Below, piece by piece: positions 1-12,668 of a DNA stretch of 64,000 nt. Made by a program: the position numbers and the translations under genes. Source of the stretch: Streptomyces pyxinicus (lineage in GTDB: Bacteria; Actinomycetota; Actinomycetes; Streptomycetales; Streptomycetaceae); NCBI RefSeq assembly GCF_024753135.1, contig NZ_JANUGP010000002.1:310001-374000 (forward strand), written 5' to 3'. Within the stretch, counting starts at the first letter, position 1; every line of letters starts with the position of its first letter. The notes under the pieces were generated by a model. That model saw only the letters and a list, made by a program, of their open reading frames with translations, was not told the DNA's origin and made no database searches.

Positions 1-800
1 TCGCGGTAGCGGTTCAGGATCCGGCGGGCGTTGGCGGTGCCGAAGTCCTCCCAGTGCAGCAGGGCGCCCGGGAAGAGCTTGGCCGCGGTGGTGACGTAGG
101 CGTCGATGAAGGCGTCGTAGCTGTCGCGGTCGGCGCGGGGGTGGCGGTTGCCGAGGTAGAGGGGGCTGTCGAGGAGTTCCTGTCGGTTGGTGCCGACGTC
201 GAGCATGACGGGCAGGGTGCGGCGCGGGTCGATGCCGGCGGCGGCCGTGTAGACGGCGAGCTTGCCCACGGCGATGTCGATACCGCCGACGCCCCAGTCT
301 CCGATGCCGAGGATGCCCTCGCCGTCGGTGGCGACGATCAGGTCCACGTCGTCGGCGCCGAGTCCGCTCGCCCGCAGCGAGCGCTCGATGTCGTCGGGGG
401 CGTCCACGGAGAGGTAGACCCCGCGGGGGCGGCGGTACTCGGTGCTGTAGCGGCGGATCGCCGTGCCGACGGTCGGCGTGTAGACGATGGGCAGCATCTC
501 TTCGAGGTGATCGCCGACGAGCCGGTAGAACAGCACCTCGTTGCGGTCGTGCAGGGCGGTCAGGTACACGCTCTTGGCGAGATCACCGCTCTGCTCCCGG
601 AACTGCCCGTACGCCCGCTCGGCCTGCCCGTCCTGATCGAGCACCCGCGGCGGAATCAGCCCGACGAGATCCAGCGCGCGCCGCTCTTCGTCGGTGAACG
701 CGGTCCCCCGGTTGAGCCGGGGGTCGGCGAGCACGGCCCGGCCGCGCGCGCTGATCTCCAGGGGCCGGTTCTCCCTGTCACCGCTACCGTCACCGCTCAC
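1..800 (-). CDS. NAD-type malic enzyme (SfcA/MaeA class), 5' part only
   Basis: Decarboxylates malate to pyruvate with NAD(P)+ in the cytosol, an anaplerotic and gluconeogenic step. The first 266 codons are visible and the rest lies beyond the window start. The translation from the GTG at 798-800 shows the large-type malic enzyme signatures: YTPTVG (substrate-binding loop with the catalytic Tyr), [25 protein letters not shown], and a metal-site region reading [17 protein letters not shown]. Because YTPTVG belongs to the roughly 560-residue SfcA family, this is not the shorter MaeB-like enzyme. The gene follows the EamA exporter on the same strand after about 150 bp. The exact cofactor (NAD or NADP) cannot be read from the visible part. 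Confidence 0.9.
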   Translation of the reverse strand, partial: MSGDGSGDRENRPLEISARGRAVLADPRLNRGTAFTDEERRALDLVGLIPPRVLDQDGQAERAYGQFREQSGDLAKSVYLTALHDRNEVLFYRLVGDHLEEMLPIVYTPTVGTAIRRYSTEYRRPRGVYLSVDAPDDIERSLRASGLGADDVDLIVATDGEGILGIGDWGVGGIDIAVGKLAVYTAAAGIDPRRTLPVMLDVGTNRQELLDSPLYLGNRHPRADRDSYDAFIDAYVTTAAKLFPGALLHWEDFGTANARRILNRYR

Positions 801-881
801 GATTCCGCCTTCCGCTCGCCGCTGTGCCTTTCCCTTCTGGAGTGTGCCGGAGGGGGACGGGGTTCGCAGGGTGGGCTGGGT

Positions 882-909
882 GCTTGGTGCTGGGCGCTTG
901 GTGCTGGGC
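882..909. repeat. 14-bp tandem duplication in malic enzyme/exporter spacer
   Basis: The unit GCTTGGTGCTGGGC occurs twice head to tail at 882-895 and 896-909, between the exporter stop and the malic enzyme start. It is one of several short tandem duplications seen in this window. Confidence 0.8.
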
Positions 910-948
910 GCGCGGGGTGGGGCCGTACCGGTGGCGGCCCGGGTCCCG

Positions 949-1893
949 TCAGGCCTCCGGCGGCCGGGCCGGGACTCTGGCGCCCCGGCCTATCTGGGTG
1001 CGGACGGCACCGATGCTGGCCGCGATGACCAGGGCGATGGCCGCCGCCTCCGTGGGCGAGAGGGACTGGCCGAGGATGAGGAAGCCGGCCGTGGCCGCGA
1101 TGGCCGGTTCCAGGCTCATGAGGATCGCGAAGGTGTGGGCCGGGAGACGGCGCAGGGCGAGGAGTTCGAGGGTGTAGGGCAGGACCGAGGAGAGCAGGGC
1201 CACCGCCGAGCCGAGGGCAATGGTGGTGGGGTCGAGGAGGCGGGTGCCGGAGGCGGCGATGCCGAGGGGGAGGAAGAGCAGCGCGGCCACCGCCATCGCG
1301 AGGGCCAGCCCGTCCGCCTGCGGGAAGCGCCGGCCGGTACGGGCGCTGAAGACGATGTACGCCGCCCACATCGCGCCCGCCCCCAGCGCGAAGGCCACGC
1401 CGGTGGGGTCGAGGTCGCCGAAGCCCCCGCCGCCGAGCAGGAAGACGCCCGCGAGGGCGAGGGCCGCCCAGACGGCGTTGACCGCGCGGCGGGAGGCCAG
1501 CACCGAGAGGGCGAGGGGGCCGAGGACCTCCAGGGTGACCGCGGGACCCAGCGGGATGCGCGCCACCGCCTCGTAGAACAGGCCGTTCATCGCGCCCATG
1601 GCGACGCCGAACGCCAGCACCGTGCCCCAGTCGGCACGGGAGTGGCCGCGCAGACGGGGCCGGCAGACCAGGAGCAGGACGACGGCCGCGGCCAGCAGCC
1701 GCAGGGTCACCACGCCCAGCGCGCCCGCCCTCGGCATCAGGGTCACCGCGACGGCGGCGCCGAACTGCACCGAGATGCCGCCGGCCAGCACCAGTCCGAC
1801 GGGGCCGAGCGAGCCGAAGCGGCGCGGGGCCCCTGCCGGGGATGCGGGGGCGGCGGCCGGATTCGCGGAAGGGGTGGCGCTGCGGGTGCTCAC
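949..1893 (-). CDS. EamA/RhtA-family drug-metabolite transporter
   Basis: An inner-membrane exporter of the drug/metabolite transporter superfamily. The RhtA-like members export threonine, homoserine or other small metabolites; the substrate here is unknown. The protein is about 314 aa with ten hydrophobic segments in two EamA repeats. The second repeat includes the stretch from [20 protein letters not shown] to the Glu in [17 protein letters not shown], typical of RhtA. The GTG at 1891-1893 has AGGA six bases upstream and gives a short Pro/Ala-rich cytoplasmic lead. An upstream GTG at 1950 is an alternative. An AGGTT/AACCT dyad lies just upstream at 1961-1974. It stands alone, upstream of the malic enzyme. 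Confidence 0.85.
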   Translation of the reverse strand: MSTRSATPSANPAAAPASPAGAPRRFGSLGPVGLVLAGGISVQFGAAVAVTLMPRAGALGVVTLRLLAAAVVLLLVCRPRLRGHSRADWGTVLAFGVAMGAMNGLFYEAVARIPLGPAVTLEVLGPLALSVLASRRAVNAVWAALALAGVFLLGGGGFGDLDPTGVAFALGAGAMWAAYIVFSARTGRRFPQADGLALAMAVAALLFLPLGIAASGTRLLDPTTIALGSAVALLSSVLPYTLELLALRRLPAHTFAILMSLEPAIAATAGFLILGQSLSPTEAAAIALVIAASIGAVRTQIGRGARVPARPPEA

Positions 1894-1960
1894 GGGCGGT
1901 CCTGGCTGTCGGTCGGGGAGGCGGGGCGGTTCGTGTTCATTGTGATGCACTGGTGAGTCC

Positions 1961-1974
1961 AGGTTAGTAAACCT
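1961..1974. promoter_or_regulatory. Candidate operator/promoter dyad upstream of EamA exporter
   Basis: AGGTTAGTAAACCT has 5-bp inverted arms (AGGTT/AACCT) around four bases. On the minus strand the same bases contain an AT-rich TTTACT that could serve as a -10 element. It lies 11 bp upstream of the earliest possible exporter start. The regulator is unknown. Confidence 0.35.
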
Positions 1975-2043
1975 CGTCAGGAGTGTGAAGTGCTTTTGGG
2001 GCTGTCCTGAAGGGTGAGACAGCGGCTGCTCGGCCCGGGTACG

Positions 2044-3165
2044 TCAGCGGCGGGACAGGTAAACGTCCAACGCCTTGTGCAGCAGGCGGTTCAGCGGGAA
2101 GTCCCACTCCCCCACGTACTCCACCGCCTCGCCGCCCGCGCCCACCTTGAAGCGCAGCAGCCCCAGCAGGTGGTTCGACTCCTCCAGGGTGTCGGTGATG
2201 CCCCGGAAGTCGTAGACGTGGGCACCCAGTTCGTAGGCGTCGCACATCATGCGCCACTGCATCGCGTTGTTCGGCCGCACCTCCCGTCTGCGGCTGGTCG
2301 AGGCGCCGTACGAGTACCAGACGTGGCCGCCGACGACCAGCATCGTGGCCGCCGCCAGCACCTCCCCGTCATGGTGCGCGAGGTACAGCCGCATCCGGTC
2401 GGGGTGCTCCGCGGTGAGCGCGCTCCACATCCGCTGGAAGTACGGCAGCGGACGCGGCAGGAAACGGTCCCGCTCGGCGGTCTCCGTGTAGAGGCCGTAG
2501 AACACCGGCAGGTCCTCGGCGCCGCCCCGCACCACCTTGACGCCCGCCTTCTCGGCCTTCTTGATGTTGCGCCGCCACTGCTGGTTGAGCCCGCCGCGGA
2601 TCTCCTCCAGCGAGCGGCCGGCGAACGGGACCTGGCACACGTACCGCGGCTGCCCGGCGGCGAAGCCGTCCTCGCCGCCCGGCTCGGTCCGCCGCCAGCC
2701 CATCCGGCGCAGCCGGTCCGCCAGGTCGAGTGCCCTCTGCTCGCACGACGTCGGCGGCACATCACCCAGCCGGTGGGCGCCCGGGTCCGCGATCGCCGCC
2801 TTGACCGCCTCCGGGTTCCAGCGCCGCGCCACCACGGGCGGCCCCATCTTCACCGAGAAGGCGCCCCGGCTCTTCAGATACGCCGGCAGCGGTTCCAGCC
2901 AGCGCTCCAGGTCGGGCGCGGTCCAGTCGATCACCGGGCCCTCGGGCAGATAGGCCAGGTACCGCTTCAGCCGGGGCAGGGGCCGCAACAGCACCAGGCC
3001 CACCCCGACGAGCCGCCCGTCCGCCTCGAACCAGCCCAGGCTCTCCGCCCGCCAGTCCGGCTTCACGTCTCCCCAGGACGGCAGCTGGAGGTGGCTCGCG
3101 GAGGGCCGGGCGTCGACGAAGGCGAGATGCTCGGCGCGGCTGATCGGGCGGAGGGTGAGGGTCAT
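2044..3165 (-). CDS. femX: FemX-like lipid II glycyltransferase
   Basis: A FemAB-family aminoacyltransferase (373 aa). In Streptomyces, FemX attaches the single glycine branch to the peptide stem of lipid II using Gly-tRNA, at the inner face of the membrane. The visible family pattern is two GNAT-like halves with the stretch LNQQWRRNIKKAEKAGVKV (residues about 185-203, the start of the helical arm), then YSYGASTSRRREVRPNNAMQW and the C-terminal YDFRGITDTLEESNHLLGLLRFK. The start at 3165 is preceded by a clear AAGGAG nine bases upstream, so the longer open frame reaching 3390 is not coding. The start region lies in a six-copy array of near-identical RBS-ATG units. The gene is monocistronic here. 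Confidence 0.9.
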   Translation of the reverse strand: MTLTLRPISRAEHLAFVDARPSASHLQLPSWGDVKPDWRAESLGWFEADGRLVGVGLVLLRPLPRLKRYLAYLPEGPVIDWTAPDLERWLEPLPAYLKSRGAFSVKMGPPVVARRWNPEAVKAAIADPGAHRLGDVPPTSCEQRALDLADRLRRMGWRRTEPGGEDGFAAGQPRYVCQVPFAGRSLEEIRGGLNQQWRRNIKKAEKAGVKVVRGGAEDLPVFYGLYTETAERDRFLPRPLPYFQRMWSALTAEHPDRMRLYLAHHDGEVLAAATMLVVGGHVWYSYGASTSRRREVRPNNAMQWRMMCDAYELGAHVYDFRGITDTLEESNHLLGLLRFKVGAGGEAVEYVGEWDFPLNRLLHKALDVYLSRR

Positions 3166-3307
3166 GCGCGAACTCCTTGGGTGGGGGTCATGCGCGGGCT
3201 GTTTGGGTGGGGGCATGCGCCGACTCCTTGGGTGGGGGCATGCGCCAGTTCCTTGGCTGAGGGTCGTGCGCGGGCTCCATGGGTGAGGGTCTTGCGCGGG
3301 CTCCTTA
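3160..3307. repeat. Six-copy tandem array of the femX ribosome-binding/start region
   Basis: Read on the minus strand, a 25-26 bp unit (consensus CCCAAGGAGTTCGCGCATGA) is repeated six times. The bases matching the start codon are at 3163-3165, 3189-3191, 3214-3216, 3239-3241, 3265-3267 and 3291-3293. The first four keep ATG; the outer two read ACG and AAG. The AAGGAG motif is kept in the first, third and sixth copies and altered in the others (for example AACAG, AAGGAA). Spacing alternates 25/26, so the copies are not in one reading frame and only the innermost starts femX. The spacer beyond (3308-3379) shows nothing recognisable. Confidence 0.9.
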
Positions 3308-3379
3308 CGGGTCGGGCACCGGCGGGGTGGGCTGGTCGCCCGGGGGTGCGGGCCGTCCGGGGCACGGGTCGTCCCCACC

Positions 3380-4161
3380 CTAGGAATCACCCCGCCCGTC
3401 CTTCGGACCCCACGCCGCCAGCACCTCCGTATCCGTCGCCCGCGCGCGGAGGAAGTAGTCGGCCCACTCGGCGATCCCCGGGTAGGCGCAGTCGCGGACC
3501 AGCCGGGTGATCGCCGCCGGTATGTCGTACGGCGTCACGCGCAGGTCGGTGCCGGGGCCGAGCAGGCACCAGTGGGCGCCGGGGCGGCCGTAGGGCATGC
3601 CGACGCTGCCGGGGTTGACCACCAGGCGGCTGTGGGCGAGGCGGACGTAGGGCATGTGGGTGTGCCCGCAGACCACGGTGCCGATGCCGGGGTCCAGGCC
3701 GGTGAGGACCTCCGCCCAGCGCTCGGGGCGGGAGTCGACCAGCACCATCTCCTCGTCGTCGCGCGGGGTGGCGTGGCAGAACAGGACCCGGCCGAGGCCG
3801 CGCACCCGCAGGGTGAGGGTCGTGGGGAGCGTGGCGAGGAACGCCACCTGTTCGTCGGTGAGGGCCTCGGCCGCGTAGGAACCGATGGGGTCGGGGATCT
3901 CCGGGCGCTCGCCCCGCCGGTACTCGACCGGTTCCCGGTCCGCGTTCCCCGCCAGCCACAGCACCCGGTCGCCCTGGGCGCGCAGCAGGTCCAGCACCTC
4001 GGCGGGTTGCGGGCCGGCCGTGATGTCGCCGGTGAGGACGATCCGGTCGGCGGCGGCCACCTCGGGTTCCGCCAGCACCGCTTCCAGGGCGGGCAGCACG
4101 CCGTGGATGTCGGAGAGGACGGCCAGGCGGTCGTACGCGCCGGGTTCCTCCCTCACCGCCG

Positions 4162-4165
<4 letters not shown>
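3380..4165 (-). CDS. Calcineurin-like metallophosphoesterase (YfcE type)
   Basis: A 261-aa dinuclear-metal phosphoesterase. The five family motifs appear in order: SDIHG (about residue 18), TGDI, GNAD (in place of GNHD/E), CHATP and GHTH. The compact size and motif spacing fit the YfcE/MJ0936 class of phosphodiesterases; the natural substrate is unknown. The ATG at 4165 overlaps the stop of the upstream FAD oxidoreductase by four bases (ATGA), so the two are translationally coupled. An Asp where a His is usual in GNHD is a mild departure but common in actinobacterial members. Confidence 0.88.
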
Positions 4166-8351
<4,186 letters not shown>

Positions 8352-8372
8352 GCGTTCCGCGTACGACTGTGA

Positions 8373-8405
8373 GGGGCGCCCGGCGGATCTGTCGCCGGGC
8401 GCCCC
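8373..8405. terminator. Strong hairpin terminator after serC
   Basis: A perfect 13-bp stem GGGGCGCCCGGCG with loop GATCTGT and its complement at 8393-8405 lies 22 bp after the serC stop. It lacks a long U-tract, as is usual in Streptomyces. It sits between convergent units and may serve both sides. Confidence 0.9.
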
Positions 8406-8409
8406 TTCG

Positions 8410-8691
8410 TCATGGCTCCGTCTTCGTACAACTCTCAAGGAGCAGTTCCCCGCCGTTCGTCACGGCCAGGGAGAGGTCGAGCGGGGTTTCCAGCATCCTC
8501 TGGTCGGAGCAGTCCATGATCTGGTTGCGGACGCCTTCGGAGATCTTGAGGCGGCCCGCGTCAAGGACGCGCAACACGGCCTTCGCCATGCCCCTGGCCT
8601 CGCCCCTCACCTCACCGGCGCCATGGACCTTGATCCACGTCTCCTCCATCACCGTGCCGTTGCCAGGGAATAGCGGTTTGTACACGCCCAT
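8410..8691 (-). pseudogene. C-terminal fragment of an Rpn-type (COG5464-like) protein, copy 2
   Basis: A 93-residue frame that matches only the C-terminal tail seen in long Streptomyces Rpn-like PD-(D/E)XK proteins: a PGNGTVMEETW strand, a Gly/Glu/Ala-rich linker (GEVRGEARG), then a helical tail with LRVLDAGRLKIS and a degenerate LETPLDLSL. The nuclease core is missing. A strong GGAGGAA six bases before the ATG at 8691 is kept, so a short peptide could still be made. It is a paralogue of the neighbouring fragment at 8728-8979 and most likely arose by tandem duplication after truncation. Confidence 0.65.
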
Positions 8692-8727
8692 TCGGCTTCC
8701 TCCAGTACGACGCCGTTGACTGCGGAC

Positions 8728-9065
8728 TCACTCCTCGCCGAACAGTTCCTCGGCGCTCGTCACCGACAGGGAGCGGTCGAGCCAGGTCTCCAGCGTCTCC
8801 AGGTCGAGGCAGGCCATGACGCGGTCGCGGACGGAGTCGGAGACCTCGATGCCACGGCGGCCGAGGACACGGAGGACGAACTTCGCCTCGCCCTCTGCCT
8901 CCCCGGCGGCGTAGACCTTGCGCCACGTCTCCTCCATCACCGTGCCGTTGCCGGGGAGTACGGGGGTGTATGCGTCCATCAGCTTCCTCCAAGCGGCAGG
9001 AGGGCCGGCATGTCCAACTCCTGGCAGAGGATCTGGTGCGGCGTGTCGTGCGGTGAACTGACCAT
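8728..9065 (-). pseudogene. Internally deleted Rpn-type (COG5464-like) gene, copy 1
   Basis: Two pieces of one ancestral gene are joined. From the ATG at 9065, a 28-codon frame begins MVSSPHDTPHQILCQ, resembling the usual N-terminus of the family, and stops at 8979-8981. It overlaps by one base (TGATG) a second frame, 8728-8979, which encodes 83 residues of the family's C-terminal tail (PGNGTVMEETW, linker GEAEGEAK, then LETWLDRSLSV and ending EELFGEE). Roughly 200 residues of nuclease core are absent between them. The second frame has GGAGGAA before its ATG. The linker and tail are the parts shared with the copy at 8410-8691. Function is probably lost. Confidence 0.65.
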
Positions 9066-9435
9066 ATGCCGGAATGTAGTGGGGTGTTCACGGCTCCGAC
9101 GGCCGTACGGGGGTGAGGTCAGCCGGTCGGGTGAATATGCCGATGGAGTATGACGACCGGGGTAAACAGAAGGGCGTCCTCTGTCCGTCCGCTCTCGCCC
9201 TCACCCCACCCATCACCCGTCGCCCGTCACCGGCCCACCCGATCCGCAGCGGGCACACCAGCCGGACCCGCGGCTCCGCTGCCTCCCACGCGCCGCCGTC
9301 CCCTCCGGGGTCCTCCCGTATGCATGCTCAAGGCAAAGCTCTGCGCGACCGCTTGAGTCCCCTTCGCCGCGAGCCCGAGACTATGACCCCGACGCGCTCA
9401 GAACGAGCCAGTCGACCAAGGGGGGACGACCGTTC
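9066..9435. other. Spacer with no recognisable gene
   Basis: The 370 bp between the Rpn remnant and the membrane protein at 9436 carry no convincing coding frame. The only features seen are an AT-richer patch with GGGTGAATATGCCGATGG near 9130-9147, and the purine-rich GGGGGGA ribosome-binding site at the right end. Confidence 0.5.
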
Positions 9436-9918
9436 ATGAACAGACCGATACCGGGGACCGTCGAGGTCGCCGTGCGGCACATCCTCAGCGACCGGGTGAC
9501 CGGAATCCTCGTCCGGACCCGCCGGACCACCTGGCGGGACAGCCTGTACCGGGTGCGCCGGCCGCAGACCGGCAAGCAGACGGTGGAACTGACCTGCCCC
9601 GTGTGCGACGCCTCCCTGCTGGCCGAGGTCCGCACCGAAGAACGCACCCGCAGGACCAAGCTCGTCCTGCGGGTCCTGGCCGCCCTGTCAGCGATCGTCT
9701 TCTTCGCGGCCTTCGCCTACGCCGTCCACGAGGGCGGCCGCACCCTGCCCGAGGGCCAGTCGCTGCCGCTCCTGTTCCCCGTCAGCGTCGTCGCGATCTG
9801 CGTCATGTTCATCGCCGCCCCGACGTTCTTCGTCCGCGGCCGCGCCTACAACGGCGTCAGCCTCCTCGACGCGCCCAAACCACGCCGGGTGCACGGGATC
9901 AAGTCAGTACGCGCCTAA
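9436..9918 (+). CDS. Small zinc-ribbon-like membrane protein, unknown function
   Basis: A 160-aa protein with a basic N-terminal half carrying one CPVC knuckle (residues about 55-58), followed by two hydrophobic segments (about 75-95 and 105-128) and a short basic tail. I do not recognise the family. The start is well supported by an AAGGGGGGA tract about nine bases upstream of the ATG. Its stop overlaps the stop of the convergent DUF397 gene by two bases. It borders the regulatory island but shares no operon with it. Confidence 0.7.
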   Translation: MNRPIPGTVEVAVRHILSDRVTGILVRTRRTTWRDSLYRVRRPQTGKQTVELTCPVCDASLLAEVRTEERTRRTKLVLRVLAALSAIVFFAAFAYAVHEGGRTLPEGQSLPLLFPVSVVAICVMFIAAPTFFVRGRAYNGVSLLDAPKPRRVHGIKSVRA

Positions 9919-10094
9919 ACGAACTGGCGGAGGAAGGCCTGCCAGGTCTCTCGGGAGACGGTCAGGAGGGGGCCGTTGTCCTGCTTGCTGTCGCGGACGG
10001 CTCGGCCGGCGGGGGCCGTGTCGGCGACTTCTACGCAGGCGTTCTCTTGCCCCGAGTACGACGACTTCCAGAAGGGGCTTACGACCTCGGTCAC
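9915..10094 (-). CDS. DUF397 protein, regulatory partner
   Basis: A 59-residue DUF397 protein; the frame is too short for most gene finders. The consensus is clear: FWKSSYSGQENACVEVA, then AVRDSKQDNGPLLTV and a C-terminal WQAFLRQFV. In Streptomyces these proteins are encoded beside XRE/DUF5753 regulators (whiJ and abaA-like loci) and are thought to modulate them. The GTG at 10094 overlaps the XRE stop by four bases (GTGA), indicating translational coupling, with GAAGGAAG as ribosome-binding site. Confidence 0.92.
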   Translation of the reverse strand: MTEVVSPFWKSSYSGQENACVEVADTAPAGRAVRDSKQDNGPLLTVSRETWQAFLRQFV

Positions 10095-10960
10095 GGTGTG
10101 TCTTCCTTCAGGCTCCGGAGTATGCCCCGGATGAGCTTCATGCTCGCGTCCGGTGTCAACGCAGCCGATCGTAGTACGTCGTATGCATTGGCGTAAGCGG
10201 CAAGATCCTCGGCTCCTTCCAGGACCGAAGTGCCACGCAGGTTGTCCATGGCGACCGCTTGGACCGTCGGCTCCTCGTCGAAGCTGAAAGAGGAGAAGGC
10301 ACAGGAGTAGCCGGCCAAGGCGCCGACGCTGAACGGCAGCACTTGAATCGTGACGTTCTTCCGCTGCCCGACTTCGAGGATGGCGGTCAGCTGTTCCCGA
10401 TGAATTTCAGTGCTCACCAATGGGTGCGTGATGACTGACTCCCAGAGGATGGCCGTGTACGACGCCCCTCCCTCCTGGATCTTGGCCTGCCGCCCTACTC
10501 GCACCTTTACCAACTGGGCGACGCGTTCAGGCTCGATGTAGTGCGGTCCACCACCGATGACTGCTTCCGCGTAAGCGGAGGTTTGCAGAAGTCCCGGCAT
10601 CATGACGGGCTGCCACTCGCGAATGTAGGTCGCGTCGTCCTCCAGCGCAATGTGGTCGACATAGTCCGGCCGGAGGTGCGCCGCGTGTTCGAGCCACCAG
10701 CCTCGACGCTTCGCCTGTCGAGCCAGCTCCTCCAACTTGACCCGTACTTCGGGGTCGTTCACCCCGTACGCATCGAGCATTGCCCGGATCTCCAGTGGGC
10801 GAGCGGATACGTGACCGGTCTCGATGCGGCTGACTCTGGTCTGGTGGGCGGCGATCACCTCGGCCGCCTGCACTTGATCCATTTTCGCCGCCAGCCGGTA
10901 CGTCTTGAGCGCAGCGCCAAGTCGCCTACTGCGTACGGTCGGTCGACCACCTACAGGCAT
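10091..10960 (-). CDS. XRE-family regulator with DUF5753 domain (WhiJ-like)
   Basis: A 289-aa transcription regulator. A helix-turn-helix of the XRE type occupies residues about 10-65 (LKTYRLAAKMDQVQAAEVI then HQTRVSRIETGH), followed by a DUF5753 domain with YIREWQPVMMPGLLQTSAYA and a C-terminal DNLRGTSVLEGAEDLAAY. WhiJ and its paralogues act in the switch from substrate to aerial growth with their DUF397 partners. The start at 10960 has GAGGGG six bases upstream. It heads a two-gene operon with the DUF397 gene and is divergent from an RsbW-like ATPase gene, which completes the classic three-gene set. Confidence 0.92.
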   Translation of the reverse strand: MPVGGRPTVRSRRLGAALKTYRLAAKMDQVQAAEVIAAHQTRVSRIETGHVSARPLEIRAMLDAYGVNDPEVRVKLEELARQAKRRGWWLEHAAHLRPDYVDHIALEDDATYIREWQPVMMPGLLQTSAYAEAVIGGGPHYIEPERVAQLVKVRVGRQAKIQEGGASYTAILWESVITHPLVSTEIHREQLTAILEVGQRKNVTIQVLPFSVGALAGYSCAFSSFSFDEEPTVQAVAMDNLRGTSVLEGAEDLAAYANAYDVLRSAALTPDASMKLIRGILRSLKEDTP

Positions 10961-11136
10961 CCCGATCCCCTCTCTGTCGCGGGGAAACTGTAGAGCATGC
11001 CGCACCCGAACATACGTCCAGCAGCATGTATGCACCTCTTTTGATTGCCGCACTCCTCATTGCGTCCCTACTCTCATGGGCAGTCGGTCTATACAGATCC
11101 GCATCTTGACGGCACGTCAGGAGGTACGGCACCCCC

Positions 11137-11559
11137 ATGCCCGAATCCGAAACCTTCCGCATCCCCAAGCACAGGCGGCACGTCCCCGGTGCTCGCCAGC
11201 AGGTGGGCAAAGCCCTCGCGGACTGGGGTGTCACCGAGCCGCTCGCCGGCTCCGTGATCCTGCTCGCGAACGAACTCGTCACCAACGCCGTGGCCCATTG
11301 CCGCATCCCCTACGCCCAGGTCGAGGTGAAGCTGACCCTCCACGACGCCCAGTTACTCCTTGAGGTGTCCGACCCGGACCGGCTCCGACTCCCCCGGCTA
11401 CGCGACTCCGCGCCGGACGACGAGGGCGGGCGCGGGCTCGCACTCGTCGCCGCGCTGGCCGATGCGTGGGGGTGCCGACAGGACCCGTACACGAAGTGCG
11501 TGTGGGCCGTGTTCGCGCTCACGGAGACGGAGAAGGCCCTTGTTCCGGCGGCTCTATGA
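11137..11559 (+). CDS. RsbW-like ATP-binding protein (HATPase_c_2)
   Basis: A 140-aa single-domain GHKL ATPase of the anti-sigma/serine kinase type. Motifs seen are the N-box LLANELVTNAVAHC (residues about 42-55), the G1-like EVSDPDR and the G2-like DEGGRGLALVAALADAWG. Such proteins occur in dozens in Streptomyces, often beside XRE/DUF397 pairs, and may phosphorylate or sequester partner proteins. Upstream AGGAGG is 12 bases from the ATG, slightly long. It is divergent from the XRE gene at 10960, sharing a 176-bp promoter region, and overlaps the next small gene. Confidence 0.9.
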   Translation: MPESETFRIPKHRRHVPGARQQVGKALADWGVTEPLAGSVILLANELVTNAVAHCRIPYAQVEVKLTLHDAQLLLEVSDPDRLRLPRLRDSAPDDEGGRGLALVAALADAWGCRQDPYTKCVWAVFALTETEKALVPAAL

Positions 11560-11812
11560 CGCGCTCGTCCGCCGGTCCGGCTCCGACGATTCACACCTGG
11601 CCGGGGAGGTGAGGGAGCCGGACCCGTACGTCTGGCGGCTCCCCAGCCCCCGTGACGCCCGCTGGCGCCGCTGGGCCCGGCGCAACCGCGCGGCCGGCCA
11701 TCGTCTGCCACTTCCCCGTGAGGAGGAGTGCTGGTCTACGGCGGCCACACCACCGGTGCCGGTCTGGGACGCCGGGGACGATGTCGTACGGCCGTACGTC
11801 CTCAGACCTTGA
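11540..11812 (+). CDS. Conserved small basic protein, unknown function
   Basis: A 90-residue Arg/Pro/Trp-rich protein beginning LFRRLYDALVRRSGSD and ending in a WDAGDDVVRPYVLRP motif. No ATG or GTG is suitably placed, so the TTG at 11540, with GGAGAAGG just before it, is the likely start. That start overlaps the ATPase gene by 20 bases, implying coupling. I do not know its family, but high GC3 and position suggest a real co-transcribed gene. It converges with the second XRE gene, overlapping its 3' end by 11 bp. Confidence 0.6.
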   Translation: MFRRLYDALVRRSGSDDSHLAGEVREPDPYVWRLPSPRDARWRRWARRNRAAGHRLPLPREEECWSTAATPPVPVWDAGDDVVRPYVLRP

Positions 11813-12650
11813 GGCTTCGCCGGACTCGGGCGATCACCTGTTGGGCGTCGGTGCCGAAGACGGCGGGCTCGGCGAAGGTGTCCCAGACGCGGCGGTAGAG
11901 GGCGATCGTTTCTGCGTCCTCCAGCCAGAGTTCGGCGTGCCAGTTCTCCACTACGACCAGACGGTCGTCCAGCAGGTTGAACGAGTTACCCAGAGCCAAC
12001 GGCAGCGCGGCTTCCAGTGGCAGGATCCCCAGGCGGACCGTGTCCAGGCCCACCACACCGAGCAGCCGGTCGAGTTGGGCCGCGAGTGTCTCCGGTGGGC
12101 AGATCCGAGCCCACAACACACTCTCGGGCATGATCAGGTTCAACCGCTTGCCCGGTCGGTACAACCACTCCTGTCGCTTCATGCGAGCCCGTACCGCGGC
12201 ATCCGTGTCCCTTGGCGACTTCCGGAGTGCGGCGTGCCGCTCGAAGATGTGCCGAGCGTAATCGGCAGTTTGCAACATGCCGTTGACAGCGGTGCCGCTC
12301 AGAGCGTGCACTGTCGTGGCGTTGGAGACGAGGGTGTTCCAGGTTTCCTGAACAGGGGCGTGACCCGCGGCAAGCTGGCGTTGCCAGGAACGGATGTGGC
12401 TTTCGAAGCCCTTCAGCCGTGCTCTCAGCTCCGGGAACGCGGCAGGCCTCCCCACAGCCTCGGCCCATGCCCGCAGGTCGGCGTCCGTAGGCGTCTGCCT
12501 GCCGTTCTCCAACTTACTGATCTTCGACTGCTGCCAACCCAGCCGCTGGGCGAGCTGGGCACCGGTGAGCCGGCCTTCAGGGCTTTCGACACGCAGTGCC
12601 CGGAGTTGGCGGCCGAGTTCTTCGCGCGCTCTCTGATAGTCCGTGCTCAC
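11802..12650 (-). CDS. Second XRE-family regulator with DUF5753 domain
   Basis: A 282-aa paralogue of the regulator at 10091-10960. The helix-turn-helix reads LTGAQLAQRLGWQQSKISKLENGRQTP (in two parts, residues about 28-54), followed by DUF5753 with NGMLQTADYARHIFER and a C-terminal LYRRVWDTFAEPAVFG. The GTG at 12650 lies 18 bp after the stop of the DUF6879 gene, forming a two-gene operon. XRE-DUF6879 pairs recur in Streptomyces genomes; by analogy with XRE-DUF397 the partner may tune the regulator, but that is inference. Confidence 0.9.
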   Translation of the reverse strand: MSTDYQRAREELGRQLRALRVESPEGRLTGAQLAQRLGWQQSKISKLENGRQTPTDADLRAWAEAVGRPAAFPELRARLKGFESHIRSWQRQLAAGHAPVQETWNTLVSNATTVHALSGTAVNGMLQTADYARHIFERHAALRKSPRDTDAAVRARMKRQEWLYRPGKRLNLIMPESVLWARICPPETLAAQLDRLLGVVGLDTVRLGILPLEAALPLALGNSFNLLDDRLVVVENWHAELWLEDAETIALYRRVWDTFAEPAVFGTDAQQVIARVRRSLKV

Positions 12651-12668
12651 CGATACCCGTTCTAGCTC

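Noticed and set aside
3160..3390. N-terminal extension of FemX to 3390
   Set aside because: The extra residues are Pro/His/Arg-rich products of the 25-26 bp repeat in shifting frames; AAGGAG and the conserved start point to 3165.
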